Source of the DNA: Streptomyces chattanoogensis
Lineage (GTDB): Bacteria; Actinomycetota; Actinomycetes; Streptomycetales; Streptomycetaceae
Direction: 5' to 3'
DNA length: 64,000 nucleotides
NCBI RefSeq assembly: GCF_001294335.1
Contig: NZ_LGKG01000112.1
Coordinates: 273,727 to 337,726 of the forward strand
Part shown: positions 43,274 to 52,592 of the stretch, in pieces
Layout of the letters: the number at the start of each line of letters is the position of its first letter
How positions within the stretch are numbered: the stretch's first letter is position 1
Made by a program: the position numbers and the translations under genes
Notes under the pieces: generated by a model
The model's input: only the letters and a program-made list of their open reading frames with translations
What the model was told of the DNA's origin: nothing
Databases searched by the model: none

Positions 43274-45159
43274 CCACGTCCCGGACCTGCACGGTGGCCG
43301 AGTATCTGGCCGTCCGGCTGGAACAGCTCGGCATCACCCATCTGTTCGGCGTCCCGGGCAACCATCTCGGCCCATTTCTGTCGACGCTGCACGAGAAGAC
43401 CAAGGTGCACTGGGTGGGCACCCCGACCGAGGGCGGCGCGGGCCAGGCCGCCGACGGTTACACCCGGGTGAAGGTCGCCGATGCCGAGATCGCACTCGGC
43501 GAGCAGGGCATCGGCGCGGTCGCGGTCACCTACGGCGTGGGCGCCTTCAACCTGCTCAACGCGATCGGCGGCGCCTATACCGAGTATGTGCCGGTGATCG
43601 CGATCAATGCGGCCCCCACCTACGAGGAGTGGCTGAACCAGCGGGCGATCGGCCTGCTCACCTCGCATATGTCGCAGCGCCCGGAGTGCAACCTGGACGT
43701 CTACCGCCAGGTGACGGTGGACGCCCAGGCCATCTCCAACCCGGGTCTGGCCCCCAGCCAGATCGACGGCGCCCTCACCGCCTGTCTGACCCACCGCCGG
43801 CCGGTCTACCTGGAGGTGATGGAGGACGTCTGGGAGGCCCGGTGCCCCGCGCCGCGCGGCCGGCTGACACGACGGGAACGGCCGCTCACCACGAAGAACA
43901 AGCGCATGCTCGACGCGGCGGTCACGGCCTGCATGCAGCTGGTGAGGGACCACGACCACAACCCGATCCTGTGGGCCGGCGAGGAGATCGACCGCTTCAA
44001 TCTGGCCGGGGAGTTCGAGTCTCTGGTCCGGATGACCGGCATCCCGTACTGCACCACCGTCGGCGCCAAGTCCGTCATCTCCGAGGACACCCCGGGCTTC
44101 TCCGGTGTCTACAACGGCAAGGCCAGCGATCCGAAGGTGGCGGACGTCTTCCAGAACGCCGGCTGCCGCATCGGCCTCGGCTCGTGGGCGACGTCCAAGA
44201 ACCTCGGCGGCAAGCGGTCGATCGGCGAGGACTGGGCGGTCGCCGCCCACGAGGGCGTGCATGTCGGCGCCTCGTACTTCCCGGACGTGCAGCTGGAACA
44301 GTTCCTGCCCGCGCTGCAGGACGCCTTCATCGAGTACTTCGGCGTCGGCTACTTCACCGCCGACTACTTCGCCGCCGCGCACAAGAACGGCCTCGACGTC
44401 CCCGCCACCACCGACGCCTATCTGGCCTCGCTGACCGGCGGCCCTTACCCGGAGAGGGTGACCTACGACAGCCTCTTCCGGCATGTCAACGCCTTCCTCG
44501 CCTCGCAGACCGTCGAAGGCCCCGGCGAGCGGACCACACCGTTCACCGTGATCAGCGATGCCGCGTTCGCGCTGATCGGCTCGATGAACCTGCGGATGCC
44601 GGAGCGCGCCTCGTACGTGGCGCAGAACAGCTGGCTGTCCATCGGCTACTCGGTCGGCGCGGCCACCGGGGTGGCGTTCGGCCGCCGGCACGCCAGGAAA
44701 CGCCCCATGGTCTTCGTCGGCGACGGCTCGTTCCAGGAGACCTGCCAGGAGATGTCCACGCACACCCGGCACGGGCTGCGCCCGGTGGTGTTCGTCCTGG
44801 ACAACGAGGGCTTCTACGGCATCGAGCAGATGCTGGTCCACCCCTGCTACTACAAGGAGGGCACCCCGCCCTCCGACGGCGCCGACTTCTACAACGAACT
44901 GCACCCGTGGCAGTACGAGAAGCTCGCCCAGGTCTTCGGCTCCGACAAGCACCCGATGTACGGCTGCACCGTCGGCACGCACAGCGAGCTCGCCGCCCTG
45001 CTGGAGAAGATCGCCGAACCCACCCACGAGATCAACCGGGGCCCCGTCGTCGTACGGGTCCAGCTGAAGCGGCACGACTACCCCAAGGCACTCCAGTACA
45101 AGATCACCGAAAACTGCCCGCCGCCCGTCGGCACCGCTTCGGAAGGGACCGCACGATGA
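43270..45159 (+). CDS. Thiamine-diphosphate-dependent 2-keto acid decarboxylase-like enzyme
   Basis: A 629-aa ThDP enzyme of the pyruvate decarboxylase/acetolactate synthase fold. The cofactor-activating glutamate is E54 in [17 protein letters not shown], and the Mg-ThDP motif is [20 protein letters not shown] ending in LDNEGFYG at about 484-510. It would decarboxylate or ligate the 2-keto acid made by the upstream oxidase (inference from order and overlap). It is longer than typical decarboxylases because of an insert around 330-390. ATGA overlaps at both ends bind it into the operon. Confidence 0.88.
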   Translation: MTTSRTCTVAEYLAVRLEQLGITHLFGVPGNHLGPFLSTLHEKTKVHWVGTPTEGGAGQAADGYTRVKVADAEIALGEQGIGAVAVTYGVGAFNLLNAIGGAYTEYVPVIAINAAPTYEEWLNQRAIGLLTSHMSQRPECNLDVYRQVTVDAQAISNPGLAPSQIDGALTACLTHRRPVYLEVMEDVWEARCPAPRGRLTRRERPLTTKNKRMLDAAVTACMQLVRDHDHNPILWAGEEIDRFNLAGEFESLVRMTGIPYCTTVGAKSVISEDTPGFSGVYNGKASDPKVADVFQNAGCRIGLGSWATSKNLGGKRSIGEDWAVAAHEGVHVGASYFPDVQLEQFLPALQDAFIEYFGVGYFTADYFAAAHKNGLDVPATTDAYLASLTGGPYPERVTYDSLFRHVNAFLASQTVEGPGERTTPFTVISDAAFALIGSMNLRMPERASYVAQNSWLSIGYSVGAATGVAFGRRHARKRPMVFVGDGSFQETCQEMSTHTRHGLRPVVFVLDNEGFYGIEQMLVHPCYYKEGTPPSDGADFYNELHPWQYEKLAQVFGSDKHPMYGCTVGTHSELAALLEKIAEPTHEINRGPVVVRVQLKRHDYPKALQYKITENCPPPVGTASEGTAR

Positions 45160-46817
45160 CCCCGAACGGAAAGCAGCCGTCGCCGGCGGGCGCCCCCGCC
45201 GGCGACGCCGCGAAGGTGCTCCGGCACGCCATGAGCGGTCTGTCCGGACCGGAGGCCACCGGGTGGACCGGCACCGTGGGGGCCGACGGCTCCCCGGGCG
45301 AGGGCGAGAAGGTGCTGATCCTGGGCGCCGGTGTCGCGGGCCTGACCGCCGCCTACGAGCTGAGCCGGCTCGGCTATCAGGTCACCGTCCTGGAGGCACA
45401 GAACCGCGTGGGCGGACGCAACCGCACCGCGCGCAAGGACGACGAGCTCTATGAGATCGACGGCAAGGGCGGCACCACCCTCACCCACACCTGCGCCTTC
45501 GACGACGGCCTGTACCTCAACCTCGGGCCGGGCCGGATCCCGTACCACCACCGCCGGGTGCTCACCTACTGCCGTGACCTCGGGGTGGAGCTCGAGCCGT
45601 ACATCATGGAGACCACGGCGAACCGGGTCCGGCCGCCGGGGGCGACGGTGACCTGGCCCAACCGCCGGGTCGCCAACGACACCCGCGGCCATCTCGCGGC
45701 AAAGCTCGCCGAGACACTGGTCAGCAAGGACGCCTTCACCGGTGAACTGCGCGATCTTCTGCGGGTGTTCGGCGCGCTCGACATCAACGGCAAATACCGC
45801 GGCTCCACCCGCTCCGGCTATCTGGACCAGCCCGAGATCGAGGAGTGGCCGGTACCGGCCCCGCCGCTGTCGTTCGAGGAGCTGGTGAACTCGCACTTCT
45901 GGAAGGCCCGCTTCTACCAGCCGGTGGACTATCTGTGGCAGGCCACGATGTTCCAGCCGGTCGGCGGCATGGACCATATCGTCAAGGCGCTGGCCCGCGA
46001 GGCCAAGCGGGCCGGTGCGAAGATCGTGCTCGAGGCGGAGGTCCGCACCATCGGGCTCCGCGATGCCGGACCGGGAGCCGTGGTCACCTACCGCAAGGGC
46101 GGCGAGGAGTTCTCCGCCGACGCGCGCTACTGCGTCAGCAACATCCCACTCCCGGTGCTCCGCGGCGTCGCCCTGACCAACTTCTCTGACCCGTTCGCGA
46201 AGGCGATCCGCGCCGTGGAGTTCGAGAAGACCTGCAAGGTGGGCTGGCAGGCCAACCGCCGCTTCTGGGAAGGCGATCTCGGCGGCCTGGACGACACCGA
46301 AGGAATCTACGGCGGCATCAGCTGGACCGGGCACAACATCACCCAGCTCTGGTATCCGTCGAACGACTACTTCACCGACAAGGGCACCCTGACCGGCGCC
46401 TACAACTTCGAGGAGGCGGCCGAGGACCTCGGCAACCGCACGCCCGGGAAACGGCTCGAGCTGGCCCGCCAGGGCGCCGTCGAGCTGCACCCGGAGTTCA
46501 AGGACAGGAAGCTCGTCCCCGACGACAAGGGCGTGACCATCGCCTGGCACAAGGTGCCCTTCCAGCTGGGCGGCTGGGCGGCCTGGAAACCGAACGAGGA
46601 GGCCCACAAGAAGGCCTACCGGCAGCTGCTCCAGCCCGAGGGCGACGACACCTTCTATGTCACCGGCGACCAGATCTCCCCGCTGCCCGGCTGGCAGGAG
46701 GGGGCCATGATGTCCGCCCACTACGTCATCCAGCAGATCCTGGGGATCATGCCGCTGACCGCACCCGAGGAGGTCGCCGTACCGGACTCGGTCGCGCTGA
46801 CGCAGGGTCTGCACTGA
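45156..46817 (+). CDS. Second flavin monoamine/amino-acid oxidase
   Basis: A 553-aa flavin amine oxidase with KVLILGAGVAGLTAAYELSR (about 52-71), TVLEAQNRVGGRNRT, and C-terminal FYVTGDQISPLPGWQEGAMM. It resembles tryptophan-2-monooxygenase/amine oxidase proteins more than the first oxidase and shares only the FAD frame with it. The substrate could be the amine or aldehyde-derived product of the preceding ThDP step. ATG 45156 overlaps the upstream stop (ATGA). The 3' end runs into a 17-bp tandem repeat array. Confidence 0.88.
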   Translation: MTPNGKQPSPAGAPAGDAAKVLRHAMSGLSGPEATGWTGTVGADGSPGEGEKVLILGAGVAGLTAAYELSRLGYQVTVLEAQNRVGGRNRTARKDDELYEIDGKGGTTLTHTCAFDDGLYLNLGPGRIPYHHRRVLTYCRDLGVELEPYIMETTANRVRPPGATVTWPNRRVANDTRGHLAAKLAETLVSKDAFTGELRDLLRVFGALDINGKYRGSTRSGYLDQPEIEEWPVPAPPLSFEELVNSHFWKARFYQPVDYLWQATMFQPVGGMDHIVKALAREAKRAGAKIVLEAEVRTIGLRDAGPGAVVTYRKGGEEFSADARYCVSNIPLPVLRGVALTNFSDPFAKAIRAVEFEKTCKVGWQANRRFWEGDLGGLDDTEGIYGGISWTGHNITQLWYPSNDYFTDKGTLTGAYNFEEAAEDLGNRTPGKRLELARQGAVELHPEFKDRKLVPDDKGVTIAWHKVPFQLGGWAAWKPNEEAHKKAYRQLLQPEGDDTFYVTGDQISPLPGWQEGAMMSAHYVIQQILGIMPLTAPEEVAVPDSVALTQGLH

Positions 46818-46863
46818 CGCAGAGTCTGTATGGCGCAGGGTCTGTGCCGGCGCAGGCCTGTGG
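46797..46863. repeat. 17-bp tandem repeats spanning a stop codon
   Basis: Units at 46797-46813, 46814-46830, 46831-46847 and a 16-bp fourth at 46848-46863 share gcgcaggGTCTGt-like sequence. The first two include the last codons and stop of the amine oxidase gene, so the array looks like reiteration of the gene's 3' end. Confidence 0.7.
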
Positions 46864-47138
46864 TGACGGGCGGGAGGGGCGGGGCGGCCGTGTCCGGGCT
46901 CCTCCAAGGATGCGGGCATGGCTGTCCGGGACCCCTCCCCCTCCCCCACTCTCGGCTTCGCTCGGTGAAACAGGGCGGCTCGCGAGAACACCGGGGCGCT
47001 GCAACTGCGCCCCGGACGACGCATCGGCCCGCCAGTTCGAGCAATTCCTCGACCGCGTGCTGGAGTTCTTCGAAACCTGGGCGTCAGCACCTGCCGCCTG
47101 GAGGCGTTCCACACCCCTGACGACTGGTGCTGTGCGAA
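46864..47138. other. Non-coding/degraded region
   Basis: No intact gene is seen. A plus-strand scrap reads QFEQFLDRVLEFFETW around 47030-47080, without a recognisable full domain. It borders the IS605-type remnant and is probably a broken gene into which the element once inserted. Confidence 0.35.
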
Positions 47139-47430
47139 TTGACGTCTCCCCCTCGGTGAACAAGGGGGATCTCCGCCTGGCCGTCGTTGGTGAGCAGCGG
47201 CCTTCGGATGGTTCCTGTTTCCTCGACCACCGCCCGGCTTGCCGGGTCTTACACGGTCTCCCCAGGCGTTTTACGTGTCGGCCAGCCCGGCCGCCACGAT
47301 GCTCCGCCCCTCAAGGCGGAGGTTGTACTCAGCATTCTGGTCCCGGTCGTGGAAAGTGCCGCAGTCGCACGTCCACCTGCGCGTCCGCAGCCCTTCCTTT
47401 GTCCACCCGGACCGACAGCGGCCACCAGGG
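47139..47430 (-). mobile_element. IS200/IS605-type remnant: tnpB 3' end with right-end hairpin
   Basis: On the minus strand the frame ending at 47271 reads RRWTCDCGTFHDRDQNAEYNL, the last zinc-ribbon half and the RuvC-III DRD motif of TnpB; everything upstream is lost or frameshifted. Beyond the stop come the inverted repeat cccggc-aa-gccggg (near 47236) and a right-end hairpin, arms 47148-47153 and 47163-47168, followed on the minus strand by gagacgtcaa, which resembles the conserved right end of such elements and the 3' end of their omega RNA. The left end is not present. Confidence 0.65.
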
Positions 47431-47685
47431 TTCCGTCGTGGGAATGGTCGCGGCGTCCAGCGCCGGGGGCGGCGTCGTCTTCGCTTGGCGGTGATGCCGT
47501 GACGCCGCGCTGTCGGCGCCTCGTGAGCCCGTGCCCCCGTCTCCTGGTTCCCAACCTTGCAAAGTGGTTTCGGACCTGGCGCGGAGCTGGGGGCATTTGC
47601 CGCTGGTGTGGTCACACTTGCGAAGGCGGGGGGACGGACGCCGTGAGGGGTTCCTTGGGTTGCGGTGGAGAATCAGGGGGCAGGA
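47431..47685. promoter_or_regulatory. Upstream region of the SARP regulator gene
   Basis: This 255-bp non-coding stretch between the TnpB remnant and the regulator contains an AT-richer patch (gttcccaaccttgcaaagtgg, about 47549-47569) that may be its promoter. No hairpin or gene is recognised. Confidence 0.4.
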
Positions 47686-50556
47686 GTGGACGCCGGGATA
47701 CTGGGGCCGCTGAAGGCGGCCGACCGAGGGCAGTCGGTCCGGATCACCTCCGGTCAGCAGCGCACGCTGCTGGCTGCGCTGCTGCTCAGTGCCAACACCC
47801 TCGTCTCTCAGGACCAGCTGGTGGATGTCCTGTGGGACAGCAAGCCCCCGCGCAATGCCCATGCCGCGATGCGCACCTATGTGATGCGGCTGCGCCAGAC
47901 ACTCGGGGCGGAACTGGGGGCGCGCATCCTGACGCAGGCCGGTGGATACCTCCTCCAGGCGGAGCCGGAGGAGATCGATCTGCTGCACTGCGGTCTGCTC
48001 CATCGCGCGGCGCAGACGGCCGTCCGGCAGCGCGACTGGGCGTCGGCCGCCCGGGACCTGGAGCGGGCGCTCGCGCTGTGGCGGGGCGAGCCGCTCGTCG
48101 ATGTCGCCTCCCAGCGGCTGCGTGAGCGGGAGCTTCCGGCGATCGGACAGCTGCGGCTGGATGTGCTGGAGCTGCACTACGAGGTGCAGCTGGCGCTCGG
48201 GGCCCACCAAGAGGTGCTGCGCGACCTGCAGGCCGCGGTCGACCGGCATCCCCTGCACGAACGGTTCTGTGCGCAGCTGATGACAGCACTGCATCTGAGC
48301 GGGCGGCGCAGCGACGCACTGGACGCCTACCAGGCCACCCGCCGGCGCCTGGCCGAGGAACTCGGTATCGATCCCGGCCAGGAGATGCGGCAGCTCCAGC
48401 AGCAGATCCTGGCCGATGCGGTGGTCGCGCCGTCCGGGCAGACCGATGCCCGGGCGGCTCCGGCACCCCGGGACGCCGCGCCCGAGCGGGAACGGCAGGA
48501 GCGTCCGGCACCGATCGTGCCGCGGCAACTGCCGGTTCCGGCGTCCCACTTCACGGGGCGGGAGGAGGAGCTCCGCAGCCTGGACGAGCTGCGGGCGGGC
48601 ATGGGGGCGATACGGCGGGGCGCCGCGGTGGTGACGCTGGTGGGCACCGGCGGCATCGGGAAGACCGCACTGGCGGTGCACTGGGCCCATCAGGCGGCGG
48701 CGGAGTTCCCCGATGGTCAGCTCTTCGTGGACCTGCGGGGATTCGACCCGGCCGGGGATCCGCTCGCGCCGTCGCTGGCGGTACGGCGGCTGCTGGACGC
48801 CTTCGAGATTCCCGAGGAGCGGATACCGTCCGAGTTCGAGGCGCGGTGTGCGCTCTACCGCAGTGTGCTGGCGGAGCGGCGGGTGCTGCTGGTGCTGGAC
48901 AACGCACGGGACGAGGAGCAGGTGCGGCCGCTGCTGCCGGCCGGGCCCGGCTGCATGGTGGTGGTCACCAGCAGACAGAAACTGCCCGGTCTGCTGACCG
49001 GTGACGCGGGTCTGAGCATCCATGTGGGCCTGCTCTCCCCGGCGGAGACCCGCAGTCTGTGTGAGCGGGTCCTGGGCCAGGAGCGGTTCGCCAGTGCCGG
49101 TGCGGCCGCCGACGCCATGATCGAGCTGTCCGGCCGGATACCGCTGACCACCCGTATCCTCCTGGCCAGCGCCAACGCCCAGCCGCGGCTGAGCATGCAG
49201 GAGGTCATCGGGCACTTCAAGGCCGTGCCCAGCCACCTCGACCGCTTCGAGACCGGTGATGCCAGGACGAGCGTGCGGACGGCGCTGATCGGCTCGTACC
49301 GCAATCTGGGCTCGCTCGGTGCGCGGCTGTTCCGTGCGCTCGGGCTCTACCGAGGGGACCGGATCGCGCTGCCCGCGGCCGCGGCGCTGGCCGGTCTGCC
49401 CGCGACGGAGGCGCACCGTGCGCTGGCCGAACTCACCCGGCATCACCTGGTGACCGTGGAGGGTCCCGGGCGCTATGCGATGCACGACATCGTCCGGGAC
49501 TTCGCCTTCGAGCTGGCCCATCAGGACCCTGCGGAGGAGCGCGCCGCGGTCCGCGACCGGATCCTCACCTATTTCCTCCGCTCCGCCGAGGCCGCGGTGG
49601 CCCTCGCCGATCCCGCGGCGGTCCGCCGCTTCGAGGCGGTGGCACCGGCCCGCCGGCCGGATGTCACGGTCGAGGTCTTCGCCGACGCACCGGCCGCGCG
49701 CCAGTGGTTCGTGACGGAGCGGCATGCGATGCTCGCCCATCTGGCGCACGCCCGTGAGGACGGGTTCGCGGAGTTCGGCTGGCTGCTGGCCGAGCGGATG
49801 GGTGCCTTCATGCACCGTTCGGGGCACTGGCAGGAGTGGGCCTATGCGGCGCGGTGCGCCATGGCCGCCGCCGTCGCGCGGGCCGATCTCCGCGGGGAGG
49901 CGCTGGCCCAGCTCCAGCTCGGCTGGGCGAGCGATCTGATCGACCAGGGCGGCCGGACCGCGCATCCCCCTCTGGTCCGTGCCCTGGAACTGTACGAGCA
50001 GCTCGGCGACCCGGCCGGCCAGGCGCGGGCTCATCTGCGGCTGACCAGGTACTGCGGCCGGCGGGGACAGGAGGCCGCCTGCCGCGATCACGCGGGCCGG
50101 GCGCTGAAGCTGTTCCGGGCGGCCGGCGACCGGGACGGCGAGGCCGAGACGCTCAACGCGCTCGGGTGGCACTGCGTCGAGTTCGACGACCACCCCACCG
50201 CGACGACCAGCCTGCTGCGCTCGCTGCGGCTCTACCAGGAGCTGGGCAACCGGCACGGTGAGGCGGATGTGTGGGACAGCCTCGCCTGGGCCTACCACTA
50301 CGCCGGGGAGTGCCGCGAGGCGCGGCGCTGCTACCTCCAGGCGATCGAGCTGGATGCGTCGCTGGACCAGCTCGGCAGCCGTCACAACCAGGCGCAGACC
50401 CTGATCCGCTGCGGTGAACTCCACCTGACGACAGGCGACTTGACCGCCGCCGCCGGCTTCTGGCGCCGGGCCGCGGCCATCCTGGAGGAGCTGGGTCTCC
50501 CGCAGGCGGTGGAACTGCGGGCCCGGATACGGTCGTTGGCGGCCGGCGACAGGTGA
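47686..50556 (+). CDS. AfsR-type SARP regulator (SARP + NB-ARC + TPR)
   Basis: A 956-aa pathway regulator. Residues 1-90 are an OmpR-like winged HTH (AGILGPLKAADRGQSVRI then AAMRTYVMRLRQTLG), 95-245 the bacterial transcriptional activator domain (ELHYEVQLALGAHQEVL), about 290-560 an NB-ARC ATPase with Walker A GTGGIGKTAL, LLVLDNARDEEQV as Walker B and GRYAMHDIVRDFA later, and about 640-950 TPR repeats. AfsR-like SARPs activate antibiotic operons. GTG 47686 is chosen because a GGGGG lies at the right distance and the family starts there; in-frame GTG 47665 is the alternative. It directly precedes the arginine-derived cluster. Confidence 0.92.
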   Translation: MDAGILGPLKAADRGQSVRITSGQQRTLLAALLLSANTLVSQDQLVDVLWDSKPPRNAHAAMRTYVMRLRQTLGAELGARILTQAGGYLLQAEPEEIDLLHCGLLHRAAQTAVRQRDWASAARDLERALALWRGEPLVDVASQRLRERELPAIGQLRLDVLELHYEVQLALGAHQEVLRDLQAAVDRHPLHERFCAQLMTALHLSGRRSDALDAYQATRRRLAEELGIDPGQEMRQLQQQILADAVVAPSGQTDARAAPAPRDAAPERERQERPAPIVPRQLPVPASHFTGREEELRSLDELRAGMGAIRRGAAVVTLVGTGGIGKTALAVHWAHQAAAEFPDGQLFVDLRGFDPAGDPLAPSLAVRRLLDAFEIPEERIPSEFEARCALYRSVLAERRVLLVLDNARDEEQVRPLLPAGPGCMVVVTSRQKLPGLLTGDAGLSIHVGLLSPAETRSLCERVLGQERFASAGAAADAMIELSGRIPLTTRILLASANAQPRLSMQEVIGHFKAVPSHLDRFETGDARTSVRTALIGSYRNLGSLGARLFRALGLYRGDRIALPAAAALAGLPATEAHRALAELTRHHLVTVEGPGRYAMHDIVRDFAFELAHQDPAEERAAVRDRILTYFLRSAEAAVALADPAAVRRFEAVAPARRPDVTVEVFADAPAARQWFVTERHAMLAHLAHAREDGFAEFGWLLAERMGAFMHRSGHWQEWAYAARCAMAAAVARADLRGEALAQLQLGWASDLIDQGGRTAHPPLVRALELYEQLGDPAGQARAHLRLTRYCGRRGQEAACRDHAGRALKLFRAAGDRDGEAETLNALGWHCVEFDDHPTATTSLLRSLRLYQELGNRHGEADVWDSLAWAYHYAGECREARRCYLQAIELDASLDQLGSRHNQAQTLIRCGELHLTTGDLTAAAGFWRRAAAILEELGLPQAVELRARIRSLAAGDR

Positions 50557-50589
50557 ACACCCCGGTGGTGCGGGCGTGCGGGCGGGCGC

Positions 50590-51168
50590 TCACCGCGGGG
50601 GCCGGTCCGGGACGAGGAGCGCGGACCGGGTGTCACCGAAGCTCCGGAGGTTGGCGGGGAAGAGGCGTTGGCGGATGTCGATGTCGACGAGGCGGCCGAG
50701 CTTGTGGCCGACGCGGCGCAGGCTGCCGGTCCGGACGTAACCGGCCTCGGCGAACAGGCGGTGGGCGGCGAGGTTGGTCGAGGCGATCAGGGCCAGGGCG
50801 GTGGTGAGTCCGGCCTGTTCGGCATGGTGGGTGAGCGCCGTGCACAGGGCGCTCCCGATGCCGTTGCGCTGGTGCTGCGGGGCGACGCAGAGCGAGATTT
50901 CCGTGCTGGCGCGGTAGCCGTCGCCGGGGCCGAAGGGGCTGAGGGTGCCGTAGCCGACGAGTTCGGCGGCGCCCGAGGGGCCGGGGAGGTAGGCGCCCAG
51001 TGCCGGGGTGTGCGGGGCGCCGTGTGCGGTGATCCATGCCTCGGCCGACCGGACGGTGCGTTCGGCGGTGTCCATGGTGGCGTCGGTCTCGCGCACGGCA
51101 TGGTTGTGGATCCGCGCCGCCGCCTCGGCGTCGGCGGTGGTCAGGGGGCGCAGCGCGATGGTGGTCAT
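50590..51168 (-). CDS. GNAT N-acetyltransferase (Pat/bar-like)
   Basis: A 192-aa GNAT protein resembling phosphinothricin-type acetyltransferases: LRPLTTADAEAAARIHNHAV at the start, EISLCVAPQHQRNGIGSALC as the acetyl-CoA motif A (Q/R-x-x-G-x-G/A), and ASTNLAAHRLFAEAGYVRTG as motif B. It acetylates a small amine; in this operon it may protect against or tailor the arginine-derived product. It is the last gene of the minus arm, 45 bp after the ATP-grasp gene. Confidence 0.88.
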   Translation of the reverse strand: MTTIALRPLTTADAEAAARIHNHAVRETDATMDTAERTVRSAEAWITAHGAPHTPALGAYLPGPSGAAELVGYGTLSPFGPGDGYRASTEISLCVAPQHQRNGIGSALCTALTHHAEQAGLTTALALIASTNLAAHRLFAEAGYVRTGSLRRVGHKLGRLVDIDIRQRLFPANLRSFGDTRSALLVPDRPPR

Positions 51169-51213
51169 GGCGGTGGGTTCCTCAGGAGGTAGGGGGCCGC
51201 GGGCCGGTCTCTG

Positions 51214-52500
51214 TCAGACCGGGCGGGGTGCGCGGAGGGCCAGGGCCGTGGGTTCCCTCTCTGTGGGTTCCATCTCTATGGACAGCCGCCCCAGGAGGGT
51301 GTCCGCGGCCCGGTCCGCGGCGGGGGCGTTGTCGGCGCCCACGACCACCGAGCCCCGGCGGTCGCAGTTGGTGCGCAGCGGTCCGAGGCGGTCGCCGGGT
51401 GCCAGCGGGCACTCGGCGGCGAGCACTTCGGGGAGTGCGCCGAGGTGCTGCCAGCCGTGTACACCGCGGACCGTTCCGGGGGGCGACAGGGCGAAGCGCA
51501 CGGCGGCGGCCCGGGTGGCGGGCGGGATCCGCGGGACGGTGCCCAGCAGGTCGTCCAGCCAGCTTCCGTACAGTTCGAAGCCGGGCCGGCACCATTCGAG
51601 CATCGCGTGGATCCAGCCGCCGCCCTGGCGGACATGCACCGCGCCGAGCACCACGCCCTCGGGCACGGTCCAGCACTCCACATGGAACGGCCCGCTGCGC
51701 AGCCCCAGCACCTGCAGCGCGGCGCGGACCTCGCCCCGGACCGCGTCTTCGGTCTCCGGCTCCAGGGGGGCCGGCATGGTGTGGCCGGCCTCGACGAAGG
51801 TGCCGGGTACGAGGTGCTTCCGGGTGACCGCCAGGATTTCCGGGCGGCCCGCGACGATCAGTCCCTCGACGCTGTACTCGGCGCCCTCCACCCAGGTCTC
51901 GACGAGCACCGGAGTGGTCCCGTCGGCCTCGGCGGCCCGGAACGCGGCGGGCAGCTGGGCGGGGTCGGTGACCTGGCTGACGCCCTCGCCGGCTGCCTTG
52001 CGGCGTGGTTTGACCACCACGCACCCCTCCGCGCGCAGCAGGTCCTCCGCCTGCTCGGGCCGGGTGCACAGCTGGAGACGCGGCTGGCGGAACCCGTGCC
52101 GGCGCAGGTAGTCGCGACATCGGTCCTTCGTCCGTACCCGCCGGACCGCCGTCGGCGGGTTGCCGGACAGCCCCAGGGCATCGGCCACGGCCGCCACGGA
52201 TTCGACCGCGTACTCGCGGAAGCCCATCACGGCGTCGAACCGCGCGTTCTGGGCCCCGGCCCAGGCGGTGCAGTCCGCGGCATCCGCGAAGTCGAGGGTG
52301 TGCACCTCGTCCGCGAGGACGGTGAGTTCGGGGGCGGCGGCGAGGTTCTCGGCCCGGTCGGTCAGGACGATACGGGTGCCCCGGGCGCGCAGCTGGTTCA
52401 GGGCGCGGAGCGGGATGTCGTAGCCGTGGCCCGCGCTGCGCGGAGCGGCGCCGCCGAGGATCAGGGTCGTGGTCGCGCAGGCGGTGCTCTCTGGGCTCAT
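51214..52500 (-). CDS. ATP-grasp amino acid ligase
   Basis: A 428-aa ATP-grasp protein with an N-terminal Rossmann-like domain (TLILGGAAPRSAGHGYDIPL), GCVVVKPRRKAAGEGVSQV as the ATP-binding loop, LVETWVEGAEYSVEGLIVAGR, and the metal-binding end GPFHVECWTVPEG in place of the canonical E-x-N pair. It resembles ligases that make dipeptides or amides in small-molecule pathways, and differs clearly from the ATP-grasp protein at 9.2-10.5 kb. ATG 52500. The substrates may be hydroxyarginine or the amidinated product. Confidence 0.82.
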   Translation of the reverse strand: MSPESTACATTTLILGGAAPRSAGHGYDIPLRALNQLRARGTRIVLTDRAENLAAAPELTVLADEVHTLDFADAADCTAWAGAQNARFDAVMGFREYAVESVAAVADALGLSGNPPTAVRRVRTKDRCRDYLRRHGFRQPRLQLCTRPEQAEDLLRAEGCVVVKPRRKAAGEGVSQVTDPAQLPAAFRAAEADGTTPVLVETWVEGAEYSVEGLIVAGRPEILAVTRKHLVPGTFVEAGHTMPAPLEPETEDAVRGEVRAALQVLGLRSGPFHVECWTVPEGVVLGAVHVRQGGGWIHAMLEWCRPGFELYGSWLDDLLGTVPRIPPATRAAAVRFALSPPGTVRGVHGWQHLGALPEVLAAECPLAPGDRLGPLRTNCDRRGSVVVGADNAPAADRAADTLLGRLSIEMEPTEREPTALALRAPRPV

Positions 52501-52592
52501 ACGGGGATCAGTCCTTCGGCGGCGAGTCGGTCGAGGGCCCCGGGATCGGCGAGAGCACCCGGGTCTGGTGAGCGGGAGGGGCCGGGCGTCGC

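Noticed and set aside
47329..50424. Long minus-strand open frame opposite the SARP gene
   Set aside because: Low-complexity Gln/Arg/Gly translation with no domain; the plus strand encodes an obvious AfsR-type regulator.
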